From the NCBI RefSeq assembly GCF_963664735.1, contig NZ_OY761553.1, forward strand, positions 1,007,303 through 1,071,302: DNA of 64,000 bases, read 5' to 3'. Source of the DNA: an uncultured Cohaesibacter sp. (lineage in GTDB: Bacteria > Pseudomonadota > Alphaproteobacteria > Rhizobiales > Cohaesibacteraceae). The translations under genes were made by a program, and so were the position numbers. Each line of letters opens with the position of its first letter. Position 1 is the first letter of the stretch. This document shows, piece after piece, positions 53,069 to 61,644 of the stretch. The notes under the pieces are model-generated. The model had not been told where the DNA came from. It did not search any database and saw only the letters and a program-made list of their open reading frames with translations.

Positions 53069-54244
53069 TCAGGAAGAGGCAAGAAATTTGCGGATGTTGC
53101 GCGCTGCTTGACGAATCCGCTGTTCGTTCTCAACAAAAGCCAAACGAACATAGTCATCGCCATATTCGCCAAAGCCAACACCCGGCGCGACCGCCACATG
53201 GGCTTCTTCGACCAGCCGCTTGGCAAATTCGAGCGAACCTACGTCACGGAATTTCTCGGGCACTTGCACCCAAGCAAACATGGTCGCATCCGGGCTCGGA
53301 ATCGGCCACCCTGCTCTGGTAAAACTTTCTACCATCACATCACGGCGGAACTTATAGGTCTCGCGCGCTTCTGCAATGCAGTCTTCAACCCCATTCAATG
53401 CAGCGGCTGCGGCCACCTGAATAGGCGTAAAGGCACCGTAGTCCAAATAGGATTTAACCCTCGTCAACGCCCGTATCATGCGCTCGTTACCGACGGCGAA
53501 GCCCATTCGCCAACCTGGCATGGAGAAGGTTTTGGAAAGCGAGGTGAATTCAACCGCGATATCCTTTGCCCCTTCCACCTGAAGAATGGACGGCGGAACA
53601 TCATCGCCGAAGTAGATTTCAGCATAGGCCAGATCGCTCAAAACCATAATATCATGTTCTTTCGCGATCTTGACCACCTCTTTGTAGAAGTTGAGATCTA
53701 CCGTGTAAGCGGTCGGGTTCGACGGATAGTTCACGATAAGCGCAATCGGCTTCGGAATGGAATGTCGTACGGCTCGGTCAATCGAGCGGAAGAATTCCTC
53801 ATTTGGTTCTGCTGGCATGGAGCGAACCACACCACCAGACATGATGAAACCGAATGAATGAATCGGATAAGTCGGGTTTGGCACCAGCACAACGTCACCG
53901 GGACTGGTGATCGCTTGTGCCATGTTGGCGAAGCCTTCCTTGGAACCGAGTGTCGCTACGATTTCGGTTTCAGGATTGAGCTTAACCCCGAACCGGCGTT
54001 CATAATAGGAAGCCTGAGCGCGGCGCAAACCGGGAATCCCACGCGAAGTGGAATAGCGGTGTGTTCTCGGGTCGAGCACCGTTTCGGTCAACTTGTCAAC
54101 GATGTGCTTTGGAGTCGGCAGATCAGGATTGCCCATACCCAAGTCGATGATATCCGCGCCCGCCGCTCGTGCCTTCGCCTTAATCCGGTTAACCGGTTCA
54201 AAAACATAAGGCGGGAGACGGCGTATTTTATGGAACTCATCCAT
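53069..54244 (-). CDS. AlaC/LL-diaminopimelate-aminotransferase-like PLP aminotransferase
   Basis: A 391-residue class I/II aminotransferase. It has NYPSNPTA (substrate and PLP binding), the PLP Asp in LSDLAYAE and Lys238 in SLSKTFSMPGWRMGF. The opening MDEFHKIRRLPPYVF is as in the AlaC branch, which transaminates alanine/glutamate; annotation pipelines also call these LL-DAP aminotransferases. ATG 54244 with AAGGAG eight bases upstream replaces 54292. Followed by hom, glpX and recJ as in rhizobial chromosomes. Confidence 0.93.
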   Translation of the reverse strand: MDEFHKIRRLPPYVFEPVNRIKAKARAAGADIIDLGMGNPDLPTPKHIVDKLTETVLDPRTHRYSTSRGIPGLRRAQASYYERRFGVKLNPETEIVATLGSKEGFANMAQAITSPGDVVLVPNPTYPIHSFGFIMSGGVVRSMPAEPNEEFFRSIDRAVRHSIPKPIALIVNYPSNPTAYTVDLNFYKEVVKIAKEHDIMVLSDLAYAEIYFGDDVPPSILQVEGAKDIAVEFTSLSKTFSMPGWRMGFAVGNERMIRALTRVKSYLDYGAFTPIQVAAAAALNGVEDCIAEARETYKFRRDVMVESFTRAGWPIPSPDATMFAWVQVPEKFRDVGSLEFAKRLVEEAHVAVAPGVGFGEYGDDYVRLAFVENEQRIRQAARNIRKFLASS

Positions 54245-54458
54245 AGTTTGGCTCCTTGATATCAGGACTGTAATAAAATTAGGCAAAGCCATGTGAAGTG
54301 TTGCAGAAAATGGCGCTAACTTGTTTGCATTGCCACCTCTAAATCAGTTTTTGCACATGGGAATTCGACGATAAGATGGCCAACGCCTGGATAGTCACCA
54401 CCAACGTCATTCACAAATGTGATGGATGAGGATCGCTAAATCAGTTTTGTAAGCTTGA

Positions 54459-54860
54459 TTATTTCGCTTTATTTCCCAGCTTGATAAGCTCGGCTTCAAG
54501 TTTTTTGCGCTCTTCAGGCGTCAATAATGACGGGTCTTTCGTGGACAACTCGACAATGGCGGGATAGTCCTCGTCTTTGGGTTCGGCATTGAGCAATTCG
54601 ATGGAATAGGCCAATTGCGAAGGGATAACTGGCGGAATAAGGCCCGTTTTCTGTGAACCGTCACCCGTCGCTGGTGCTGCTGCCGGGTTGCTCGTTGCCG
54701 AGGCAACCGGAGCCTGTTTGCTTCTACCCAATGCGGAATTATCCAGATCTGAATGAGTTGCAGAACAACCAGCGATCATCAAACTCGCCACGAAGACACC
54801 GGCAATCCGAAAGTTACTCGGTTTGCTGGCTGCCGCATTCGATGAGCGAGATTTTTTCAC
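54459..54860 (-). CDS. Small lipoprotein of unknown function
   Basis: A 133-residue lipoprotein from a GTG start at 54860 supported by AAGGA seven bases upstream. A basic N-terminus (KKSR) and hydrophobic run end in the lipobox IAGC with Cys32. The mature part has an Ala/Pro/Ser-rich linker and a helical C-terminus (TPEERKKLEAELIKLGNKAK). Rhizobial genomes carry similar small lipoproteins between the phaC and aminotransferase genes, as far as I recall; function is unknown. Confidence 0.75.
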   Translation of the reverse strand: MKKSRSSNAAASKPSNFRIAGVFVASLMIAGCSATHSDLDNSALGRSKQAPVASATSNPAAAPATGDGSQKTGLIPPVIPSQLAYSIELLNAEPKDEDYPAIVELSTKDPSLLTPEERKKLEAELIKLGNKAK

Positions 54861-55203
54861 AGCATTGTCCTTTACCCAAAATGAGATCGAGACGTTGCTC
54901 GAAGCTCTTGCTGCATGATTAGATAGTGGCACCGTAACGGGAACGCAAGTGTCTCATATATCGCTAACTGTCAGAACTTCGGAATGATTTTACGGGAAAT
55001 TCATTCTGACTGCTCGCAAATCGTGCGATCCTCCCCTGTCACTTATTGTCGCGTCAAATTGCCCAAATCCATGCATTAGTCGCACTACGACGCCTATTCA
55101 ATGCGTATATTGTCGGTTTGAACCAATCCCGAATGAATGGTGTAATGGTATCTGAGACCGGAATTTCGGTTCTTCCCTATTCTCATATTGCTTGGTGCGT
55201 GGA
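54861..55203. other. Divergent promoter region between lipoprotein gene and phaC
   Basis: About 340 bp that must hold promoters for both divergent genes. I could not identify a convincing promoter or repeat in it, and no small gene is supported. Confidence 0.45.
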
Positions 55204-57069
55204 ATGGTCAAAGAGGATGACAAGAAGGGTGGAGAGGAGCATGACAACTCCAATAAGGAGGAGGCTCAATCGAGCCGGGATCATCGCCACAGCTTTTTTG
55301 ACTTTGACATCAACGATCCTGACAAATTGACGGAAAACCTCGCCTGTTTTGTCGAAGAAGCCGGAAAGATTGCGGCCAATTATCGGCAAAAGAAGGCGCA
55401 AGAAAAGCACGCCAGATCAATCAACTACGCCAACCAGATGCATCGTGCATTTGCCGAGATATCGAGCTTCTGGATGTCAGACCCAGCCAGAAGTATTGAT
55501 GCACAGACACGCTTTTGGGAGCAAATCGGTGAACTATGGGCTTCAACGCACCGTCGCATGCAGGGAAGCGACGAAGGCGAGCTTGTGCAAACACCGCAAG
55601 ACGACATCCGGTTTAGCGATCCAGATTGGCGCGACTACCCGTATTTTTCATTTCTCAAACAGCTCTATTTCGTGACATCGCAATGGGCAAACGAAATGAT
55701 TGACGAGGCGGAATCTGTTGACGATCATACACGTCACAAAGCTCGGTTTTATCTCAAACAATTATCGCACGCCTTATCGCCATCCAACTTCATATTTTCA
55801 AACCCGACATTGCTACGAGAGACCTTTGAGCATAACGGAGAAAACCTCATCCGCGGCATGGAAATGCTGGCAGAAGACATGAAAACCGGTGGTGATTTTT
55901 TCTTCCGTCAAACGGCAACCTCGGTCTTTAGCGTGGGGGAAAATCTCGCCATCACGCCGGGTAAGGTGGTTGCTCAAAATGACATTTGCCAACTCATTCA
56001 ATATGACGCTCAGACAAAAGACGTTATCAAAACGCCGCTGGTTATTTTTCCATCATGGATCAACAAATTCTATATTCTGGATCTGGATCAGAAAAAGAGC
56101 TTCATAAGATGGTGTGTAGAGAATGGGCACACCGTTTTTGCCGTGTCCTGGGTTAATCCGGATGAGACTTTGCGCGACAAAGACTTCGCCGCCTATATGT
56201 TTGAAGGTATCATTTCATCTATCGAAATAGTCCGAGACATAACCGGCGAGGAACGGGTCAATGCAATTGGCTATTGCGTTGGTGGCACGTTGCTTTCTGC
56301 GGCGATGGCTTATCTGGCTGCAAAGAATTTGGACTGGATCAACAGTGCGACGCTCTTTGCCAGTCAAGTTGATTTCAGTGAAGCTGGTGACCTCAAGGTA
56401 TTCATCGATGAAGAACAACTTGATGAGCTGGAAGCCATCATGGACCGACAGGGCTATCTTGATGGCATCACGATGGCCAATATCTTCAATATGCTTCGGC
56501 CGAATGATTTGATATGGCCCTATTTCGTCAACAACTACATGCGCGGCATTGAACCGTTTCCCTTCGACTTTTTGTTCTGGAACCAAGACGTGACGCGCAT
56601 GACGAAAGCATGTCATTCCTTCTATTTGCGACAATGCTATTTGGAAAACCGGCTGGCTGAGGGCCGCATGGTAATTGATGCTGTGCCGCTAGATCTGCGT
56701 TCCATCAAAACCCCGATATATTGTCTGGCCTTGAAAGAAGACCACATCGCACCGGCGCAATCCATTTTCAAAGGGAGCAAACTGTTCGGCGGGCCGGTTG
56801 ACTTTGTGCTTGGTGGATCGGGCCATATCGCGGGGGTAGTCAATCCGCCCAGTAGGGTCAAATACCAATATTGGCGAAATGAAGATCACTTTGAGAGCCT
56901 TGGTTGTTGGCTGGATAGCGCGACCGCAACTCCGGGTTCATGGTGGCCAGACTGGCATCAATGGATTTTGGCAAAGGGCGAAGAATCTGTATCTGCACGA
57001 AATACCGGTTCTGAAAAATTTCCTGGCTTGGAATCAGCTCCAGGAACTTTTGTCCGAAAAGTCTATTAG
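55204..57069 (+). CDS. phaC: Class I poly(3-hydroxyalkanoate) synthase
   Basis: A 621-residue cytoplasmic/granule enzyme polymerising 3-hydroxyacyl-CoA into PHA. An N-terminal variable charged region is followed by the PhaC N-terminal domain and an alpha/beta hydrolase with the lipase-like box GYCVGG, nucleophile Cys358. Further conserved blocks: PSWINKFYILDL, AVSWVNPD, and toward the end FVLGGSGHIAGVVNPP with the catalytic His. ATG 55204 is used; a TTG at 55192 is also possible. No phasin or depolymerase is adjacent. Confidence 0.95.
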   Translation: MVKEDDKKGGEEHDNSNKEEAQSSRDHRHSFFDFDINDPDKLTENLACFVEEAGKIAANYRQKKAQEKHARSINYANQMHRAFAEISSFWMSDPARSIDAQTRFWEQIGELWASTHRRMQGSDEGELVQTPQDDIRFSDPDWRDYPYFSFLKQLYFVTSQWANEMIDEAESVDDHTRHKARFYLKQLSHALSPSNFIFSNPTLLRETFEHNGENLIRGMEMLAEDMKTGGDFFFRQTATSVFSVGENLAITPGKVVAQNDICQLIQYDAQTKDVIKTPLVIFPSWINKFYILDLDQKKSFIRWCVENGHTVFAVSWVNPDETLRDKDFAAYMFEGIISSIEIVRDITGEERVNAIGYCVGGTLLSAAMAYLAAKNLDWINSATLFASQVDFSEAGDLKVFIDEEQLDELEAIMDRQGYLDGITMANIFNMLRPNDLIWPYFVNNYMRGIEPFPFDFLFWNQDVTRMTKACHSFYLRQCYLENRLAEGRMVIDAVPLDLRSIKTPIYCLALKEDHIAPAQSIFKGSKLFGGPVDFVLGGSGHIAGVVNPPSRVKYQYWRNEDHFESLGCWLDSATATPGSWWPDWHQWILAKGEESVSARNTGSEKFPGLESAPGTFVRKVY

Positions 57070-57336
57070 CAGCTTTGGGGTCTCATGTTTCAAATGAAAC
57101 GCAGCGAGTGATACTTGCAGAAATATTATTTTCGCCCAGCGTACATTTGGATTAGTTGCATCAATACAGATAGATATGCAAATCGCCCTAATACTGAAGC
57201 TGGTTCTGAACACAAATTTCGGGCTGCAACATTATTTTCATTTAAACGTCATTGAACCGTAATGGTGATTATTTTTAATGGCGGCTCATGCGGCAACGCC
57301 CGTCTTTTCCCGCTATCGATTGAGAGCGAAATCATC

Positions 57337-58308
57337 ATGCGCAACTTTATTCTTTCATCCGTCGTTCTTGCCTTCACTGCGACGCCAGTGCTCGCTGAAG
57401 AATTGGTGCTTTATACAAGCCAGCCAAACACCGATGCTCAGCAGACCGTTGATGCCTTCATGGCTGAAAATCCCGATATTACCGTCTCTTGGGTTCGTGA
57501 TGGCACGACCAAGGTCATGGCCAAACTTCAGGCAGAAATCGCAGCCGGTGACGTTCGCCCTGATCTGCTGCTGATTGCCGACATGGTTACGCTCGAAGGC
57601 CTGAAGCAGGACGGTCAGTTGCAGCCTTACAAGGCCGCTGCCGCAAGCAACTATGATCCTGCGCTCTATGATGCGGACGGATATTACTATTCGACTAAGC
57701 TGATCACCACGGGCATTGTCTACAACACAGGCGCCGCCAAAAAGCCATCCAGCTGGAAAGAGCTGGCGGCTCCTGACATGAAGGGCATGATTGCCATGCC
57801 ATCGCCCCTCTATTCAGGTGCTGCGCTGATCCATCTTGCCACACTTACCGGCGACGAAAGCCTTGGCTGGGACTATTATCAGGCACTCGCCAACAATGAA
57901 GCTCGTGCTCAGGGTGGAAATGGTGGCACCTTCAAGGCCGTAGCGTCTGGCGAAAAACCATATGGCGTTGTGGTTGACTATCTCGCCATCCGCAGCAAGG
58001 CCAAAGGCTCCCCGGTAGAGTTTGTCTTCCCTGAAGAAGGCGTATCCTATGTGACCGAACCGGTTGCCATTTTGAAAAATGCAAAGAATGTCGAAGCCGC
58101 GCACAAGTTCGTTGACTTCCTTCTGTCCCCAAAAGGTCAGGATCTTGTTCTGTCTCAAGGTTATATTCCTGCCATGAATGGGACGAGTGTTCCAGCCGGT
58201 TTTCCAGATCGCAGCTCGATCAAATTGATGAATTTCGATCCTGCCGCCGCATTGGAAAACGCTGAAGCAAACAAAAAGAAGTTTGCTGAAATGTTTGGAG
58301 TAAAATAA
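57337..58308 (+). CDS. Fe(III)-type ABC transporter substrate-binding protein
   Basis: A 323-residue periplasmic receptor of the FbpA-like/family 1 type. A signal peptide ends near TPVLA-E (about residue 20), followed by ELVLYTSQPNTD. The tandem-Tyr metal site of FbpA is not clear, so ligands such as 2-aminoethylphosphonate or other chelates remain possible. ATG 57337 is chosen because it puts the signal peptide at the N-terminus. The stop overlaps the permease ATG (TAATG). Unlike the other receptor genes here, no hairpin separates it from its permease. Confidence 0.85.
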   Translation: MRNFILSSVVLAFTATPVLAEELVLYTSQPNTDAQQTVDAFMAENPDITVSWVRDGTTKVMAKLQAEIAAGDVRPDLLLIADMVTLEGLKQDGQLQPYKAAAASNYDPALYDADGYYYSTKLITTGIVYNTGAAKKPSSWKELAAPDMKGMIAMPSPLYSGAALIHLATLTGDESLGWDYYQALANNEARAQGGNGGTFKAVASGEKPYGVVVDYLAIRSKAKGSPVEFVFPEEGVSYVTEPVAILKNAKNVEAAHKFVDFLLSPKGQDLVLSQGYIPAMNGTSVPAGFPDRSSIKLMNFDPAAALENAEANKKKFAEMFGVK

Positions 58309-60029
58309 TGACACTCACCTCCATGTTGGATGGTGTGAAGCCTGTCCGGTCCGAGGGTCGGCCAGGCATTTTTCTTGCGGTTCTTTCGCCTGCCATCGTC
58401 ATTTTGTGTCTGCTGCCGATCGTGCGTCTGGCGATGCAAGGCTTGTGGCAGGATGCGTCCTTTTCAACCAGTCATCTGACCGAGATATTCTCGGAAGCCC
58501 AAACCTGGCAAGCAACCTGGAACTCCGTTTCGATTTCGTTTCTCGGCACAATCGTTTCGATGATTATCGGCGCGACCTTTGCCTTTCTGGTGGCGTTAAC
58601 AGACATCAGGGCGAAAGCTGCTCTTGTGTTCTGCTTCATGCTGCCGATGATGATACCTCCTCAGATTACTGCGCTTTCCTGGTTGCAGATGTTTGGCCCG
58701 ACGAGCGCCTTGCTCAAGATGCTCGGCATTGCCCCTGCCCTTGGTTCTCCTCAACCTTTATATTCTGTTGGTGGCATTGCCTTACTGCTTGGCATACAGC
58801 ATGCCTCGTTGATTTTCCTTACCCTGAGGGCAGCCCTTAGGCAGGTGCCGCGGGAACAAGTGGAAGCTGCGCGCCTTGCCGGAGCAAGTGGTTTCATGGT
58901 TTGGCGCGACATAATTTTGCCAATCACGAGTCCTGCCCTGATTGCCGGTATCGCCATGACATTTGTTACGGCAATCGGCAACTTCGGCATTTCGGCAATG
59001 CTCGGAATTCCGGCCAACATTCAAATGCTTCCCACGCTAATCTATTCCAAGCTTTCCAGCTTTGGGCCTTCGGTTCTGTCCGAGGTCGCCGTTCTGGCAA
59101 TATTGATTGGCATCATCGCCGCTGTCGGCGTGTTTTTGCATCACTATCTCATCAAGGGTAAGGACTACCGCCTGCATGGAATTATCGGCAGACCACTGGA
59201 CATTTCACTTGGCCGGTACCGGCTGCTCGTTGAGATTTGCCTGTGGCTGGTTTTGCTGTTTATTCTCGTGGTGCCTTTCATTGCGCTTGTTTCATCATCT
59301 CTGGTGCCATCCTTCGGCATGATTTTAAGCTTTGATACGGCGAGCATTGATGCCTATAAAGAGGTTCTGTTCCGACAGAGTTCGACGATCAGAGCATTTA
59401 TAAATAGCTTTAGCCTCTCTATTGCAGCAGCAGCCACATTGTTCATGATCACTGTGCCTCTGGCCTATGGCATGGTAAAACAACGTGGTTGGGTGCCCAA
59501 GGCAATTGATGTCGTCGTCGAGATCCCTTATGCCCTACCCGGCATTGTGCTCGCCATAGCCTGCATTCTGACCTTTCAGCGCGTTCCTGTTTTCAATTTC
59601 AGTTTGTACGGAACCATTGCGATCATATTTATCGCCTATCTTGCTCGTTTTTTCGTTATCTCACTAAGACCTGTGGCAAGTTCGTTTCAACAGATGGATC
59701 CCAATCTTGAGGAGGCTGCCCAGTCTTGTGGTGCCGTTCCCTTAAGGCGACTAATGGATATCCTGCTTCCTTCCGTTGCACCGTCAGCCGCAGCGGGTGC
59801 GCTTCTCGTGTTCCTGACAGCCTTTAACGAGCTTACCGTTTCGGCCCTTCTGTGGTCTTCTGGCAACGAGACGCTAGGCGTAATCATTTTCAATTTGGAC
59901 GATGGCGGCGAAAGTGTTCTGGCGTCTGCAGTTGCGGTTTTGGTGGTCATCGTCGTTATCGCCCTCATGGGCTTTATAGAATTAATGGGCAGCAAATTGC
60001 CCAAGGGAGTCATTCCGTGGCGAAGCTAA
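58308..60029 (+). CDS. Fe(III)-type ABC transporter permease with two fused channel domains
   Basis: A 573-residue permease with about 12 helices. Two binding-protein-dependent permease domains are fused: EAARLAGASGFMVWRDIILP (first half) and EAAQSCGAVPLRRLMDILLP (second half) are the two ATPase-contact EAA loops. This FbpB-like fusion is typical for iron and phosphonate-type importers. It overlaps the receptor gene by 1 bp and the ATPase gene by 13 bp. Confidence 0.93.
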   Translation: MTLTSMLDGVKPVRSEGRPGIFLAVLSPAIVILCLLPIVRLAMQGLWQDASFSTSHLTEIFSEAQTWQATWNSVSISFLGTIVSMIIGATFAFLVALTDIRAKAALVFCFMLPMMIPPQITALSWLQMFGPTSALLKMLGIAPALGSPQPLYSVGGIALLLGIQHASLIFLTLRAALRQVPREQVEAARLAGASGFMVWRDIILPITSPALIAGIAMTFVTAIGNFGISAMLGIPANIQMLPTLIYSKLSSFGPSVLSEVAVLAILIGIIAAVGVFLHHYLIKGKDYRLHGIIGRPLDISLGRYRLLVEICLWLVLLFILVVPFIALVSSSLVPSFGMILSFDTASIDAYKEVLFRQSSTIRAFINSFSLSIAAAATLFMITVPLAYGMVKQRGWVPKAIDVVVEIPYALPGIVLAIACILTFQRVPVFNFSLYGTIAIIFIAYLARFFVISLRPVASSFQQMDPNLEEAAQSCGAVPLRRLMDILLPSVAPSAAAGALLVFLTAFNELTVSALLWSSGNETLGVIIFNLDDGGESVLASAVAVLVVIVVIALMGFIELMGSKLPKGVIPWRS

Positions 60030-61069
60030 GTTATCGCGATGTATCCAAAAGCTTCGATGGCAAACAGGTATTGAAGTCCATTTCGCTCGATATTGAAGAT
60101 GGAGAGCTTGTCGCCCTGCTCGGTCCTTCAGGCTGTGGCAAGACGACTATGCTGCGCCTCACAGCCGGTTTTGAAAGACCCAATGAAGGAACCATCCTGA
60201 AAGACTCTGCCGTATTGTCAGATGGCAAGACCCATATCGCACCGGAAAAACGCAACATGGGCATCGTCTTTCAATCCTACGCACTGTGGCCAAACATGAA
60301 TGTCGCAGAGAATGTCGCCTACCCTCTGAAGATACGAAATCTGCCCGAAGAGCAAGTCGAATCCATTCTTTTCAATGCACTTGAAACGGTTTCCCTGCTC
60401 GACTTTGCCGAAGCGGAGCCCGCCACTCTTTCTGGTGGGCAAAGACAGCGTGTGGCTCTGGCGCGCTGCCTTGTAATGCAGCCTGATGCTGTTTTGCTTG
60501 ATGAACCACTTGCCAATCTTGACGCTCATTTGCGTGAAGTCATGCAGCGCACTTTTGTCGATTTTCACGAGCAGACAATAACGACCATGGTCTATGTTAC
60601 CCATGATCAGGCAGAAGCCATGGCTATGGCCGACCGAATAGCGGTTATGTTTGATGGCGAGTTGGCCCAGATCGACAAGCCTCAAAACCTGTATCATAGG
60701 CCCCAAAGCGAGCAAGTTGCTCGCTTCATCGGACAAAGCTCAATTTTGACTGCATATCTGGACGGAAAGTCAAATAGCGACTGGCGCGATGTCGTGGTCA
60801 ACGGACATGAGTTTCAAACGCGTCAAAGTGACGTTGTTGCAGCATTACCGGAGGCTCAGCCTGTTTGTTTGTGCGTTCGCCCGGAACATGTCGTTCTTGA
60901 TCAGGAAACCGGGCTGCCGGCCCGCGTTATATCGTCCACTTATCTAGGAGAAAGATATAAGGTAGCTCTTGAAATGAGTGATGGAACGCCAGTCGTAGCC
61001 TATAGCCAAAAGTCCGTTCAAAGCGGCGAATTGCTTCGTTTCACATTCACTGACGCATGGGCATTATAA
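60017..61069 (+). CDS. Fe(III)-type ABC transporter ATP-binding protein
   Basis: A 350-residue ATPase: Walker A GPSGCGKTT, Q-loop VFQSYALWP, signature LSGGQRQRVALARCL, Walker B AVLLDEPLANLD, switch His in VTHDQAEAMAMADR, and a C-terminal TOBE-like regulatory domain. The start is GTG 60017 with AGGGAG upstream, overlapping the permease end; the longer frame from 59852 lies in the permease gene and is not family-like before this Val. Confidence 0.94.
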   Translation: MAKLSYRDVSKSFDGKQVLKSISLDIEDGELVALLGPSGCGKTTMLRLTAGFERPNEGTILKDSAVLSDGKTHIAPEKRNMGIVFQSYALWPNMNVAENVAYPLKIRNLPEEQVESILFNALETVSLLDFAEAEPATLSGGQRQRVALARCLVMQPDAVLLDEPLANLDAHLREVMQRTFVDFHEQTITTMVYVTHDQAEAMAMADRIAVMFDGELAQIDKPQNLYHRPQSEQVARFIGQSSILTAYLDGKSNSDWRDVVVNGHEFQTRQSDVVAALPEAQPVCLCVRPEHVVLDQETGLPARVISSTYLGERYKVALEMSDGTPVVAYSQKSVQSGELLRFTFTDAWAL

Positions 61070-61644
61070 TGGAATGACGCAATCCAACTATTGGATATCT
61101 ATTTTTTAGTCATTGCTGAATTATAACCAATATTTACCAAACTGTAAGCATACAGAGTTATTTTCTTCCAAATACGTGCCATTATTAGAATTATCTTACT
61201 CCGGAACATTTGTATTTAATGCACGGCGATGAAGAAACATTTGCGCAGATTGTACGGAAAAATGATCCTAAAACGAAAAAATCATCCGTTTTGGACTTTT
61301 ATGAGCTTGACGCATTCCGCTATACCATTTACGCACAGCGGTAGTTCTGTGACATTATTTCTCTTCATCATTTGCTCAAATATGGGTGAATGAGATTTTT
61401 GCGCCTCTTTTTGCGAGAGTTGGGCTATATTGTTTCTGCTTTAAGTAGTTTTTATAGCAATAGTTCAATTGCGCGGGCACCGTTTATGGTGCGATGCAGT
61501 GCAGGACCGTCGAGCGGTTTGCTCGTCGTCATTGCGGGTCCAGTGCAAGGGTCCGGTTTCGAATAAAGACGACGATCTCCACTTTGGTCCATTTGTTGGG
61601 CCGAACACAGAGGTCTCGCCCTTAAAAATGTGAGGATATGCGGT
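61070..61644. other. Intergenic region and structured leader before gltB
   Basis: About 575 bp without a supportable gene. The first 370 bp are A/T-rich. The segment 61501-61546 is G/C-richer and can fold: GGACC (61504-61508) with GGTCC (61537-61541) enclosing CGAGC-GGTTT-GCTCG (61511-61525). This could be an mRNA leader element of gltB. No known riboswitch was recognised. Confidence 0.45.
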